DNA of 38,468 nt. Origin: JAWLBW01 sp041687475. Lineage in GTDB: Bacteria; J088; JAWLBW01. Positions 14,800 to 21,964 of this stretch are shown here, piece after piece. The stretch covers positions 1 through 38,468 of the forward strand of contig JAWLBW010000006.1 in assembly GCA_041687475.1 (NCBI GenBank), written 5' to 3'. The notes under the pieces are model-generated. The model had not been told where the DNA came from, made no database searches, and saw nothing but the letters and a program-made list of their open reading frames with translations. Position 1 is the stretch's first letter. Every line of letters starts with the position of its first letter. A program made the position numbers and the translations under genes.

Positions 14800-16280
14800 A
14801 AGGGAGACGCGTGAAGGATTACCCGGTACTACTTGTCGAAGACGATGCCGGCCTCTGTCGGTTGTTGGCAAGCGAACTTGATGACATGGGGCTTCCGGCC
14901 TGTTCCGTCTCGAGCGCCGAAGAAGCATTGCGGCTGCTTGAAAACGGGCAATGGGAACTGGTGGTTTCCGATCTGCGGCTGCCCGGCATGAGCGGTATGG
15001 AGTTGCTGCGCCGTATACGCGAGACCGAATCGCCTCCGGCCTTTCTTATGGTTACCGCGTTCGGCACGGTTGCCGAGGCGGTCGAGGCGCTGAAGGAAGG
15101 CGCCGACGACTTCCTGACCAAGCCCCTGAACCTTGAGCATTTCCAGCATGCGGTTCGTCGGTGTCTCGACTACCGCAGGCTGCAGCAGGAAGTGGGCTCT
15201 GCGCGTAACCTTCTTCGCACGCGCGATTTCCACGGACTTCACGGGAGAAGCCGCGTCATGCGTGAACTGTTCGAGCGCATCGCCATTATCGGTCGCGCCG
15301 AGGGGCCGGTCCTGGTATTCGGCGAAACGGGTACGGGCAAGGAACTGGTTGCCCGGGCCATTCATGCCGAAAGCGAGCGCCGTGCGGGGCCTTTTATCGC
15401 CATCAACTGCGCCGGTGTTCCCGCCGAACTGCTCGAATCGGAGTTCTTCGGACACAAGGCCGGCGCCTTTACCGGCGCCACCCGGTCCAGAAAGGGACTT
15501 TTTGCCGAAGCCGATGGCGGCACGTTGTTTCTCGACGAAATCGGAGAGATGCCGCCGGCTTTGCAGGCGAAGATGTTGCGGGTGCTTCAGGAAGGCACCA
15601 TCAAGCCGGTCGGCCATGACCGCGAAGTGACTGTAAACGTACGTGTCGTGGCGGCCACCAATCGCAATCTGCTCGATGAGGTCGACGCCGGCCGGTTCCG
15701 GGCCGATTTGTACTATCGCCTCGAAACCTTCATGCTTACCGTGCCGCCCCTGTGCAAGCGCGAAGACGACGTCGAATTTCTCGCCGACTATTTTCTGCAG
15801 CAGGTGGGCCTGCGAACCGGTCGACGGATGCGGGGCATCGACCGTAAGGCAATCGAATTGTTGCGGGCGTATCCTTTTCCCGGGAATGTGCGTGAGCTGG
15901 GCAACGCCATCGAGCGTGCCGTTACGTTCGCTGCCGAGAGTGTTCTCCAACCCGTCGATCTGCCGGTTCGCATACGCGAGTACAAGCCGGCCAGGCCAAA
16001 GCCTCTCTTGACGGGCCCAGACGAAAGCACACCAGCGATACCCATGGAGCTTACCGCCGGCGACGGCGTTCTGCTGACGTTGGCCGAGTTGGAGTCACGC
16101 TATATTCGTCATGTTCTCGAGCGTACGGGTGGAAACAAACGTCGCGCCGCCGCGGTACTCGGCATCGGACGACGCACGCTCTACCGCAAGCTTGAAGAAG
16201 AGGAGCAGGGTCAGGGCGACGACCCTGACGCGGGGGAAGCGACCTCTCCTTCCGTTGGCGATGATACAGCGCCCGTTTGA
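14796..16280 (+). CDS. NtrC-family sigma-54-dependent response regulator
   Basis: The 494-residue product has a receiver domain (phospho-acceptor Asp59, in VVSDLRLPGM), an AAA+ domain (Walker A GETGTGKE from 176, the sigma-54 contact loop GAFTGA at 223-228, Walker B LFLDEIGE) and a Fis-type helix-turn-helix (446-468). It should bind enhancer sites and remodel sigma-54 polymerase when phosphorylated. ATG 14796 overlaps the kinase stop; GTG 14811, with AGGGAG four bases upstream, would start five residues later and is a serious alternative. The C-terminal tail after the helix-turn-helix is acidic and variable. Its likely target is the divergent DUF4168 gene, which has a -24/-12 promoter. Confidence 0.93.
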   Translation: MKGRRVKDYPVLLVEDDAGLCRLLASELDDMGLPACSVSSAEEALRLLENGQWELVVSDLRLPGMSGMELLRRIRETESPPAFLMVTAFGTVAEAVEALKEGADDFLTKPLNLEHFQHAVRRCLDYRRLQQEVGSARNLLRTRDFHGLHGRSRVMRELFERIAIIGRAEGPVLVFGETGTGKELVARAIHAESERRAGPFIAINCAGVPAELLESEFFGHKAGAFTGATRSRKGLFAEADGGTLFLDEIGEMPPALQAKMLRVLQEGTIKPVGHDREVTVNVRVVAATNRNLLDEVDAGRFRADLYYRLETFMLTVPPLCKREDDVEFLADYFLQQVGLRTGRRMRGIDRKAIELLRAYPFPGNVRELGNAIERAVTFAAESVLQPVDLPVRIREYKPARPKPLLTGPDESTPAIPMELTAGDGVLLTLAELESRYIRHVLERTGGNKRRAAAVLGIGRRTLYRKLEEEEQGQGDDPDAGEATSPSVGDDTAPV

Positions 16281-16584
16281 AACGACCAGTCGACCTCGGG
16301 GGGGGCAGGTCCGCTGCTCGTTTCGAGGCTGTCGATTAACGAATGAATTTGCGCTGTGTGGCGACTTTCGACTTGCCGTGTGGGGAAATGATGGAGCTTC
16401 GGAGCGAATCTCCCGATCGAGCTGTTCTTGCAGAGCCGGTTCGGAAATTGAACAGCACCGAGCCTTCGCCCTCTAACGTTTTCCCAGGCTGCCTCCCAGG
16501 CCACAGGTGGACGCACGTTTCACCCGTATCCACGGGAACGGGTCACCGGCCACCGGCCATTACCCTGTGCAGCCGGCTTGCACG
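16281..16584. other. 304-base convergent gap, no gene seen
   Basis: The gap lies between the converging regulator and SDR genes. It holds open frames with no Shine-Dalgarno and no recognisable product, and GC-rich stretches with short repeats of CACCGGCC (near 16545) and GGTCGGCCGACG. I see no clear terminator for the regulator operon, RNA gene or remnant. Confidence 0.5.
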
Positions 16585-18120
16585 TCATTTCCGTCGGTCG
16601 GCCGACGTTCGACGGCCGGCACGCCCTTGCCCCCCGGTTTCCTTCCGGTGACCGGGGGGCTCGCCGGGGGCCTCGCGCAGATCGACCGATTCCTGGGCCT
16701 CGGCCTTGGCCACCAGGCGCCGGATGAGGCCGGGAAAGAGTATCTTGTGCAGGGGATAGAGGGCCCACCAGTACAGGTGCCCCGACAGCCCCCGGGGCGC
16801 GTACCAGGCGGTCTGGGTAATGCTCGTGGTTACCGCGTCGAGCGGATCGATTTCGAACTGGAGCCATGCCTCGCCGGGTACCTTCATTTCGGCATGCAGA
16901 CGCAGCAGGCGGTTGGGTTTCAGGGCTTCGACCCGCCAGAAATCGAGGTGATCGCCGACGCGCAGTTCGCTGGGGCTGCGCCTTCCCCTTTGCAGGCCCA
17001 CGCCGCCCGCCAGCCGGTCGAGCCGGCCGCGTAGACGCCAGAGCGAGTCGGCATAGAGCCAGCCGTTCGAACCGCCGAGTCCGCAGACGGCCTGAAAGGC
17101 GGCTTGGGGACGACAGCGCGCCGTGCGCCGTTGGCGCTCGAAAATCATGCCTTCGCGCTGGGTGCGCTGGAAGGGCTGGGGTTCGTAGCCGTGGTAGGCG
17201 TCGGCCCAGGTGGTCTCGACATCGCCTGTTTCAAGGGAACGCACGGCAAGGCGAATCGCTTCTTCGCAACCCATGGGTTCGAAGCCGAACAGCCTGATGG
17301 CCGTGTTGTCGCGGCAGACCACCTCGTTGCGCATACCGTCGATGAGTGGGCGCGCTGCTTTGGCGTCGAGTGGGGTCACGAATTGAATCCAGTAAGACGA
17401 CAGGCGGGGCGTCAGCACGGGTACCTGTATGATGCGACGGCGTAACCCACGAATGCGGGCGTATATCTGCAGAATTTCGCCGTAGGTATGTGTGTCGCGG
17501 CCGCAGATTTCCAGAATTTTATCTGCCGAGCCTTCGACTTCGGGCGCGTCGGCCAGATAGTGCAACACGTCGTCGATGCCGATGGGTTGTGCTCTGGTCT
17601 TTACCCACGAGGGGGCAATCATGATGGGCAGGCGTTCGGTGAGGTAACGGATGAGCTCGAACGACAGGCCGCCCGAGCCCACGACGATGCCGGCGCGAAA
17701 CTCGGTTACGGGCACCTCGCCCTGTCGCAGGCAGTCGCCGGTCTGATGGCGGCTTTCAAGGTGCTTCGAAAGCCGGCTCGAGTCTTCGCCCAGACCGCCC
17801 AGGTACACGATACGTTTGACGCCGACGTCTGCGGCCACCGTGGCGAAGTTGAGGGCCGCTTTCCGATCGCGTTCGGCGAACTGGCCGCTGCCTGCCGCCA
17901 GCGAGTGAATGAGGTAATAGGCAACGTCGACGCCGGAGAGGACATGGGCCAGGGTTTCGGGACGCAGCGCGTCGCCTTCGGCAACCTCGACGCCCTTCCA
18001 CCGCCCGCGCAGCCGCTCGGCGTTTCGCGCCATGCAGCGTACCTGGTAGTCGCGCTCGAGCAGCAGGGGCACCAATCTTCCCCCAATGTAGCCGGTTGCA
18101 CCGGTGACGAGAACCCGCAT
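16585..18120 (-). CDS. SDR-type NAD(P)-binding protein with DUF2867 domain
   Basis: The 511-residue protein has an N-terminal Rossmann domain with TGATGYIGG (residues 6-14) and an atypical SDR pattern (YYLIHS, YLGGLGE) up to about residue 300, followed by a DUF2867 domain (about 330-480, GSNGWLYADSLWRLRG, then HLYWWALYPLH). Such proteins are predicted NAD(P)-dependent oxidoreductases or epimerases on unknown, possibly lipid-like, substrates. The last about 30 residues are a Gly/Arg/Pro-rich tail encoded across a perfect GC hairpin (16629-16660). ATG 18120 is chosen, with GAGG five bases upstream; GTG 18126 is two codons earlier. It is the last gene on the minus strand before the convergent gap. 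Confidence 0.85.
   Translation of the reverse strand: MRVLVTGATGYIGGRLVPLLLERDYQVRCMARNAERLRGRWKGVEVAEGDALRPETLAHVLSGVDVAYYLIHSLAAGSGQFAERDRKAALNFATVAADVGVKRIVYLGGLGEDSSRLSKHLESRHQTGDCLRQGEVPVTEFRAGIVVGSGGLSFELIRYLTERLPIMIAPSWVKTRAQPIGIDDVLHYLADAPEVEGSADKILEICGRDTHTYGEILQIYARIRGLRRRIIQVPVLTPRLSSYWIQFVTPLDAKAARPLIDGMRNEVVCRDNTAIRLFGFEPMGCEEAIRLAVRSLETGDVETTWADAYHGYEPQPFQRTQREGMIFERQRRTARCRPQAAFQAVCGLGGSNGWLYADSLWRLRGRLDRLAGGVGLQRGRRSPSELRVGDHLDFWRVEALKPNRLLRLHAEMKVPGEAWLQFEIDPLDAVTTSITQTAWYAPRGLSGHLYWWALYPLHKILFPGLIRRLVAKAEAQESVDLREAPGEPPGHRKETGGQGRAGRRTSADRRK
16629..16660. repeat. Perfect 10-bp GC hairpin inside the SDR gene 3' end
   Basis: GCCCCCCGGT (16629-16638) pairs with ACCGGGGGGC (16651-16660) with a 12-base loop. 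It lies in the Gly/Arg-rich C-terminal tail of the SDR-DUF2867 gene. There is no T-run on either side. Confidence 0.7.
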
Positions 18121-18244
18121 CTTCACCTCGGCTCTTTCCAGGACTTTCGCCGGTTCATGCGCCTGGCCTGCGGTATTCGTTTATCCTTACACGGATCGAG
18201 CACAGGCGTCACCTTCGAAAGATCGAGAGAAGGGCCGTTGCCCG

Positions 18245-18691
18245 TCAGGCGCTTGGCCGAAGTTCGGCCGTACACTGCGGACAGCGCGTTGCCAGCAGGG
18301 GAATGTTCGAAATGCAGTAGGGACAGGCCTTCATGTCGGGCGTGGCGGCGGCTGCCGCCTCCGGTCGCCGCAACCTGTTTACCTGCCTTATCAGAAGAAA
18401 GACGGTAAAAGCCACGATGAGAAACTGCAGAACGGCGGTCACGAACTGGCCCCACGAAATGACCGCCGCACCGGCTGCCTGGGCGTCGGCCAGCGACTCG
18501 AAATCCTGCGCCGTCAGGTTGATGTATAATTGGCTGAAATCGACCGGACCGAACAGCAGGGAAATTGGCGGCAAGACGATGTCGTTGACGAGCGACTGCA
18601 CGATACGCCCGAAGGCGCCGCCGATGATGATACCCACGGCCATGTCGACGACATTGCCGCGTACCGCGAACTCCTTGAACTCTTTCCACAT
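18245..18691 (-). CDS. mscL: MscL large-conductance mechanosensitive channel with C-terminal zinc ribbon
   Basis: The 148-residue protein has the MscL signature FKEFAVRGNVVDMAVGIIIGGAFG (given by region 5-28), two membrane helices (about 14-46 and 80-102) and a periplasmic loop. After the second helix comes a linker and a ribbon with four Cys: C123-x2-C126 and C137-x2-C140. The family protein releases osmolytes when the membrane is stretched. The zinc-ribbon tail occurs in a subset of MscL proteins and replaces the usual C-terminal helical bundle. ATG 18691 has no Shine-Dalgarno; an extended -10 ends six bases before it, overlapping the stop of the upstream gene. It could also be read from the DUF4352 transcript. 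Confidence 0.93.
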   Translation of the reverse strand: MWKEFKEFAVRGNVVDMAVGIIIGGAFGRIVQSLVNDIVLPPISLLFGPVDFSQLYINLTAQDFESLADAQAAGAAVISWGQFVTAVLQFLIVAFTVFLLIRQVNRLRRPEAAAAATPDMKACPYCISNIPLLATRCPQCTAELRPSA

Positions 18692-18697
18692 GCACGT

Positions 18698-18706
18698 AAC
18701 GTATCA
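18698..18706 (-). promoter_or_regulatory. Extended -10 of mscL, leaderless type
   Basis: TGA-TACGTT on the minus strand (18706-18698). Its TGA is also the stop codon of the upstream gene. Six bases separate it from ATG 18691. Confidence 0.4.
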
Positions 18707-19312
18707 GGAGCCGGGCTCGGTTTCGAGCGGAACCAGCGTCGATTGGGTCGACCAGTCGGCGCCGGTTACCTGAAGTCGATACGAGCGCCCTTTCGGCACG
18801 TTGAAGTAAAGCTTTGCCTGTATGGGGCCGCCCGGCAGGAGTTCGTCGAGAACGATGGGCCCTTCAGGGGTGTCGAGAACCGGCGCCACCGCCTCGCGGG
18901 CTTCGCCGGTTTCGTCGATCAGCACGAAGGAAGGCACATCCTGTTTTTCGTCGCTCTGGTTGCGCAGCCGAAGTTCGACGATAAGGTTTTCCTTGAGCGG
19001 CATGCCGCCCAGCACCTGGCCCTCGGGCGCCATTCGCCAGGTGGCCGAAGAGACCTGGTAGGCGAATTCTGCCAGGTTTACCTCTTCGCCGATATTGAAG
19101 AGGGGCGGCTGTTGCGGCGCCTGTTCACCTTCGGGGGTGGCTTGTGCCAGGGGAACGGGCTCTTGCTGCGTGGGAGCGGTTTCCTGCGCCGAGGCCGTAC
19201 CGGCCAGGGCAAACGTCATTCCCAGGGCGGCCGGAAATGCCGCTCGCAGGCAACGGGCGCCGACGGAGCGCAGATTTTCGAGGCTGCGGTTGAACAGGAC
19301 GAAACGGTACAT
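18704..19312 (-). CDS. Secreted DUF4352-like protein
   Basis: The 202-residue product has a signal peptide (positively charged start, hydrophobic core about 32-42, cleavage after ASA, residue 46-47), a Gln/Pro/Glu-rich linker and a beta-sandwich domain (about 80-195) with alternating strands such as NLIVELRLRNQSD and SYRLQVTGADW. This resembles the immunoglobulin-like DUF4352 family, exported proteins of unknown role. ATG 19312 is chosen because GGGAG precedes it by six bases and it opens the signal peptide; earlier in-frame starts read through the leader. A perfect 16-bp palindrome lies 58-73 bases upstream. It ends 12 bases before mscL. The family call is from strand pattern only. Confidence 0.65.
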   Translation of the reverse strand: MYRFVLFNRSLENLRSVGARCLRAAFPAALGMTFALAGTASAQETAPTQQEPVPLAQATPEGEQAPQQPPLFNIGEEVNLAEFAYQVSSATWRMAPEGQVLGGMPLKENLIVELRLRNQSDEKQDVPSFVLIDETGEAREAVAPVLDTPEGPIVLDELLPGGPIQAKLYFNVPKGRSYRLQVTGADWSTQSTLVPLETEPGS

Positions 19313-19369
19313 AGAAGTCTCCCTCGTGCGCTTTCTTCCATTGAAACCTTTCGAGCACGGGCCCGAAAA

Positions 19370-19385
19370 GGGCGACCGGTCGCCC
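19370..19385. promoter_or_regulatory. Perfect 16-bp palindrome in the leader of the DUF4352-like gene
   Basis: GGGCGACCGGTCGCCC reads the same on both strands. It lies 58-73 bases before ATG 19312, just downstream of a weak -10-like TATCCT (minus strand, 19403-19398), a position suited to a repressor operator. Confidence 0.45.
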
Positions 19386-19686
19386 ATTGGTCGAAGAAGG
19401 ATACACCCTTCGCCAACGCTCTTAGGGCAAGGTCCGACGGTGAGACGCAGAGGGAGGGAGCGTGCAAAGCGGCTGCGATCGGGCATACCTGGGATGCAGT
19501 ACGTATCGGCAGGCAGTCCGAATCCGGCAGCTTATTGTATACGAGGTGACCGAGGCCGCGGGGAGGCGTACAGCAACCGGTCGTCGGGCTCAGAAGGTCC
19601 GAACGTCTGAAGGTCTGCCGGTCCGACACTCGGCCGTTACCCCTACCCGGGGGGAAGTCCGTGCAGCACGTGGCGCTGTACTGGTT

Positions 19687-19721
19687 CGGACGACGGACGA
19701 CGGACGTCGGACGTCGGACGA
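19687..19721. repeat. Five-copy heptamer tandem repeat
   Basis: Units CGGACGA, CGGACGA, CGGACGT, CGGACGT and CGGACGA run head to tail over 35 bases, 21 bases from the aldehyde dehydrogenase stop. Confidence 0.85.
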
Positions 19722-19742
19722 CCCGCCCCCGCGTGTTGCACG

Positions 19743-21278
19743 TCAACGCAACGACTTCAACTTGTTGCCCAGCCCCTTGCGGAAGAGCAGGCCCATGGCG
19801 CGGCGCACGACGCCGTACATGCGGGGGTGATAGGGAAACCAGGTGGGTTCGCGCTTGAGGCCGAAGCGGTCGACCACGACCGACTTGACCTTGCTGAACT
19901 CGCGCAAGCCTTCCTCGCCGTGGGTGCGGCCCATGCCGCTTTCCTTGACGCCGCCGAAGGGCAGGCCGGGTACGGCGTAGTTGACCAGGCATTCGTTCAC
20001 CGCCACATTGCCTGAATAGAGGCGTTCCTCGGCAATGCGGCGGGCCTTTACGTCGTCACGGCTCCATACGCTGGCATTCAGGCCGTAAATCGAGTCGTTG
20101 GCCATGCGAATGGCTTCTTCTTCATCCTTGACCTTCATGATGGGAAGCACGGGGCCGAATGTCTCTTCCTGCATGATGAGCATGTCGTGGTCGACATCGA
20201 CCAGCACGGTCGGTTCGTAGAAGAGACCCGGCAAATCGGGCCGGCGTTGCCCGCCGGTCAGCACGCGGGCTCCCCTGGCAACCGCATCGTCCATGTGGCG
20301 CTCGACGATTTCGACCTGTCGAGGAAAGGTCATGGAGCCGATATGGGCATCGGGGTCGGTGTAGGGGCCTTGTTTGATCTTGCGGGTTTCTTCGAGCACC
20401 CGAGTGACGAAAGTGTCGTAAATGCGCTCGGGCACGTACACGCGCTCGACGCTCATGCAGACCTGGCCGGCATTCGTGAAGGCGCCCCAGACGGCGCCGG
20501 CGGCTGCGCGGTCGAGATCGGCGTCTTCACAGACGATCATGGGGTCCTTGCCGCCCAGTTCGAGCACCACGGGCGTGAGGTTTTCGGCGGCGGCCGCCAT
20601 GATTTTCTTGCCCGTGGCAACGCTGCCGGTAAAGGCAATCTTTTCGACGCCGCTGCGCACCAGATGCGCTCCGGTCGAGCCGTCGCCGGTAACCACCTGC
20701 AGAATGTCGGGGTAGTCGCCGACGCTGCGTACGATTTCGCCGAGCAGCATACCGCAAAGCGGCGTGACTTCACTGGGCTTGAGCACGACCGTGTTGCCGG
20801 CGAACAGCGCGGTCAGCACCGGCCCCGAGGCCAGGGTAAAGGGAAAGTTCCACGGTGAAATGACGCCCACCACACCGTACGGAGCATAAACCTTGTAGGC
20901 TTTCTTGTTCTTGAGAAGGCCCGTATCGGCGGCCTGCGGGGCGAGAACGCGCTGGGCGTTCCGGGCGTAGTACTCGGCCAGATCGCAGACCGTAACCACG
21001 TCGGCCGTCAGCGCTTCGATGCGGGTTTTGCCCGTCTCTCGGCAGACCACGTCGACGATTTCGTCGGCCCGGGCCACGATGGCGTCGACCACTTTCTGCA
21101 GATGATTGATACGGTCGGCCATCGGAAGACGGCCCCATTCGCCGAAGGCGGCACGTGCCCGACCGACGGCGGCGCGAACCTCGCGCTCGTCCATGACGTC
21201 GATCTGCTCGATCGTTTCCATCGTGGCCGGGTTGATGACGTCGATTCTTCGTCGGCTTTTTGTCGCGGTCTGTGCCAT
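19743..21278 (-). CDS. NAD(P)-dependent aldehyde dehydrogenase
   Basis: The 511-residue protein has the aldehyde dehydrogenase hallmarks in order: PWNFP with Asn144, KPSE with Lys167, FTGS near 216, ELGGKDP with Glu240, and the nucleophile Cys274 in NAGQVCMS, then EETFGPV and PFGGVKESG. It oxidises aldehydes to acids using NAD(P). The substrate is unknown; the C-terminal tail of about 40 residues beyond the catalytic core has Arg, Tyr and hydrophobic residues and may aid membrane association, as in fatty-aldehyde enzymes (inference). ATG 21278 has AGGAGG six bases upstream. A good promoter lies directly before it. It appears monocistronic. Confidence 0.9.
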   Translation of the reverse strand: MAQTATKSRRRIDVINPATMETIEQIDVMDEREVRAAVGRARAAFGEWGRLPMADRINHLQKVVDAIVARADEIVDVVCRETGKTRIEALTADVVTVCDLAEYYARNAQRVLAPQAADTGLLKNKKAYKVYAPYGVVGVISPWNFPFTLASGPVLTALFAGNTVVLKPSEVTPLCGMLLGEIVRSVGDYPDILQVVTGDGSTGAHLVRSGVEKIAFTGSVATGKKIMAAAAENLTPVVLELGGKDPMIVCEDADLDRAAAGAVWGAFTNAGQVCMSVERVYVPERIYDTFVTRVLEETRKIKQGPYTDPDAHIGSMTFPRQVEIVERHMDDAVARGARVLTGGQRRPDLPGLFYEPTVLVDVDHDMLIMQEETFGPVLPIMKVKDEEEAIRMANDSIYGLNASVWSRDDVKARRIAEERLYSGNVAVNECLVNYAVPGLPFGGVKESGMGRTHGEEGLREFSKVKSVVVDRFGLKREPTWFPYHPRMYGVVRRAMGLLFRKGLGNKLKSLR

Positions 21279-21305
21279 TGGTGCCTCCTGAGCGATCCGC
21301 CCTCA

Positions 21306-21335
21306 AGCCTAGCACGGCGTGTCTTGGCCGGTCAA
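21306..21335 (-). promoter_or_regulatory. Strong sigma-70 promoter of the aldehyde dehydrogenase gene
   Basis: TTGACC (21335-21330), an 18-base spacer and TAGGCT (21311-21306) preceded by TGC, on the minus strand. A start near 21299 leaves about 20 bases with a full Shine-Dalgarno. Confidence 0.6.
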
Positions 21336-21408
21336 GGCGCTTCGCGCAACCGTGTTTCCTACGAACGGGCGGGGCGGTTGTGACCCGGCGTCACGCGCCT
21401 TGAGCCTG

Positions 21409-21861
21409 TCAGTGTTCGCGGCCCGGTTGCGTGTGCGGGGGACGATGGTAGCCCGCGGTACGGCGCACGAGACGCATATCTTCCTCATGTTCGCGTTTGC
21501 GCAGTTCTTCTTCCTGCAGGCGTTCCTGGCGTCGAAACACGCCCACCAGATCGTCAATCGAGAAAAACGCCATGCGAATGAAGGCGGCGAGAATGACGAC
21601 CAGAATGCTGTTGAAGAACCATTCGAGCACCGACGCGGCCAGGCCCCAGTTCCACGGAATCTCGAGCAGACGCAGGCCGAAGAGGGGCACCAGCACGAAG
21701 GCGACCCAGTGCGAAAAACAGTAGGGGCAACTGATGAGGTAGCCGCGCCAGGTTTCCTTGCCGCCCAGCTTGTCGCGCAGGGGCTTGAAAATGCGCTCCT
21801 GCGTAACCGTGTGCACGATGCACATGGTCACGAGCGATATCAGCAGGTACTTTTCCCACAT
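21409..21861 (-). CDS. Membrane protein with CPYCFSHW motif (DUF1360-like)
   Basis: The 150-residue protein has three hydrophobic segments (about 3-18, 48-66 and 77-97) and a charged helical tail (about 105-135) ending in a His/Arg/Pro-rich piece. Residues 43-52 contain CPYCFSHWVA, the Cys-pair/Trp motif typical of DUF1360-like small membrane proteins of unknown function. The Cys pair could bind metal or a redox partner, but nothing in the sequence proves this. Start ATG 21861 has no strong Shine-Dalgarno; an extended -10 TGC-TATGCT lies about 50 bases upstream. It is separated from its neighbours by about 100 bases on either side and appears to be a single gene. Confidence 0.7.
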   Translation of the reverse strand: MWEKYLLISLVTMCIVHTVTQERIFKPLRDKLGGKETWRGYLISCPYCFSHWVAFVLVPLFGLRLLEIPWNWGLAASVLEWFFNSILVVILAAFIRMAFFSIDDLVGVFRRQERLQEEELRKREHEEDMRLVRRTAGYHRPPHTQPGREH

Positions 21862-21909
21862 AGGTGCTCTGCCATTGCCGTTCGCGCCCGGTAACGCGAA
21901 TCATGCGTC

Positions 21910-21918
21910 AGCATAGCA
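21910..21918 (-). promoter_or_regulatory. Extended -10 upstream of the CPYC membrane protein
   Basis: TGC-TATGCT on the minus strand (21918-21910); no clear -35. The predicted transcript start is about 40 bases before ATG 21861. Confidence 0.35.
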
Positions 21919-21964
21919 GTGCCGTGGGAAAGGGTGTCACGGCCGGAAGCCGCGTGGTCGCGGC

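Larger units (their letters stand above)
19313..19742. other. 430-base gap upstream of the DUF4352-like gene, with palindrome and tandem repeat
   Basis: This gap between the aldehyde dehydrogenase stop and the DUF4352-like start holds the 5' leader of the latter, the 16-bp palindrome at 19370-19385 and a five-copy heptamer tract at 19687-19721. Short repeated GGTC, GTCCGA and GAACGTCTGAAGG-type pieces occur from 19590. I see no convincing small gene, RNA or remnant. Confidence 0.5.

Noticed and set aside
19687..19721. CRISPR-like reading of the heptamer tract
   Set aside because: Units are 7 bp with no spacers and no cas genes nearby; it is a simple tandem repeat.
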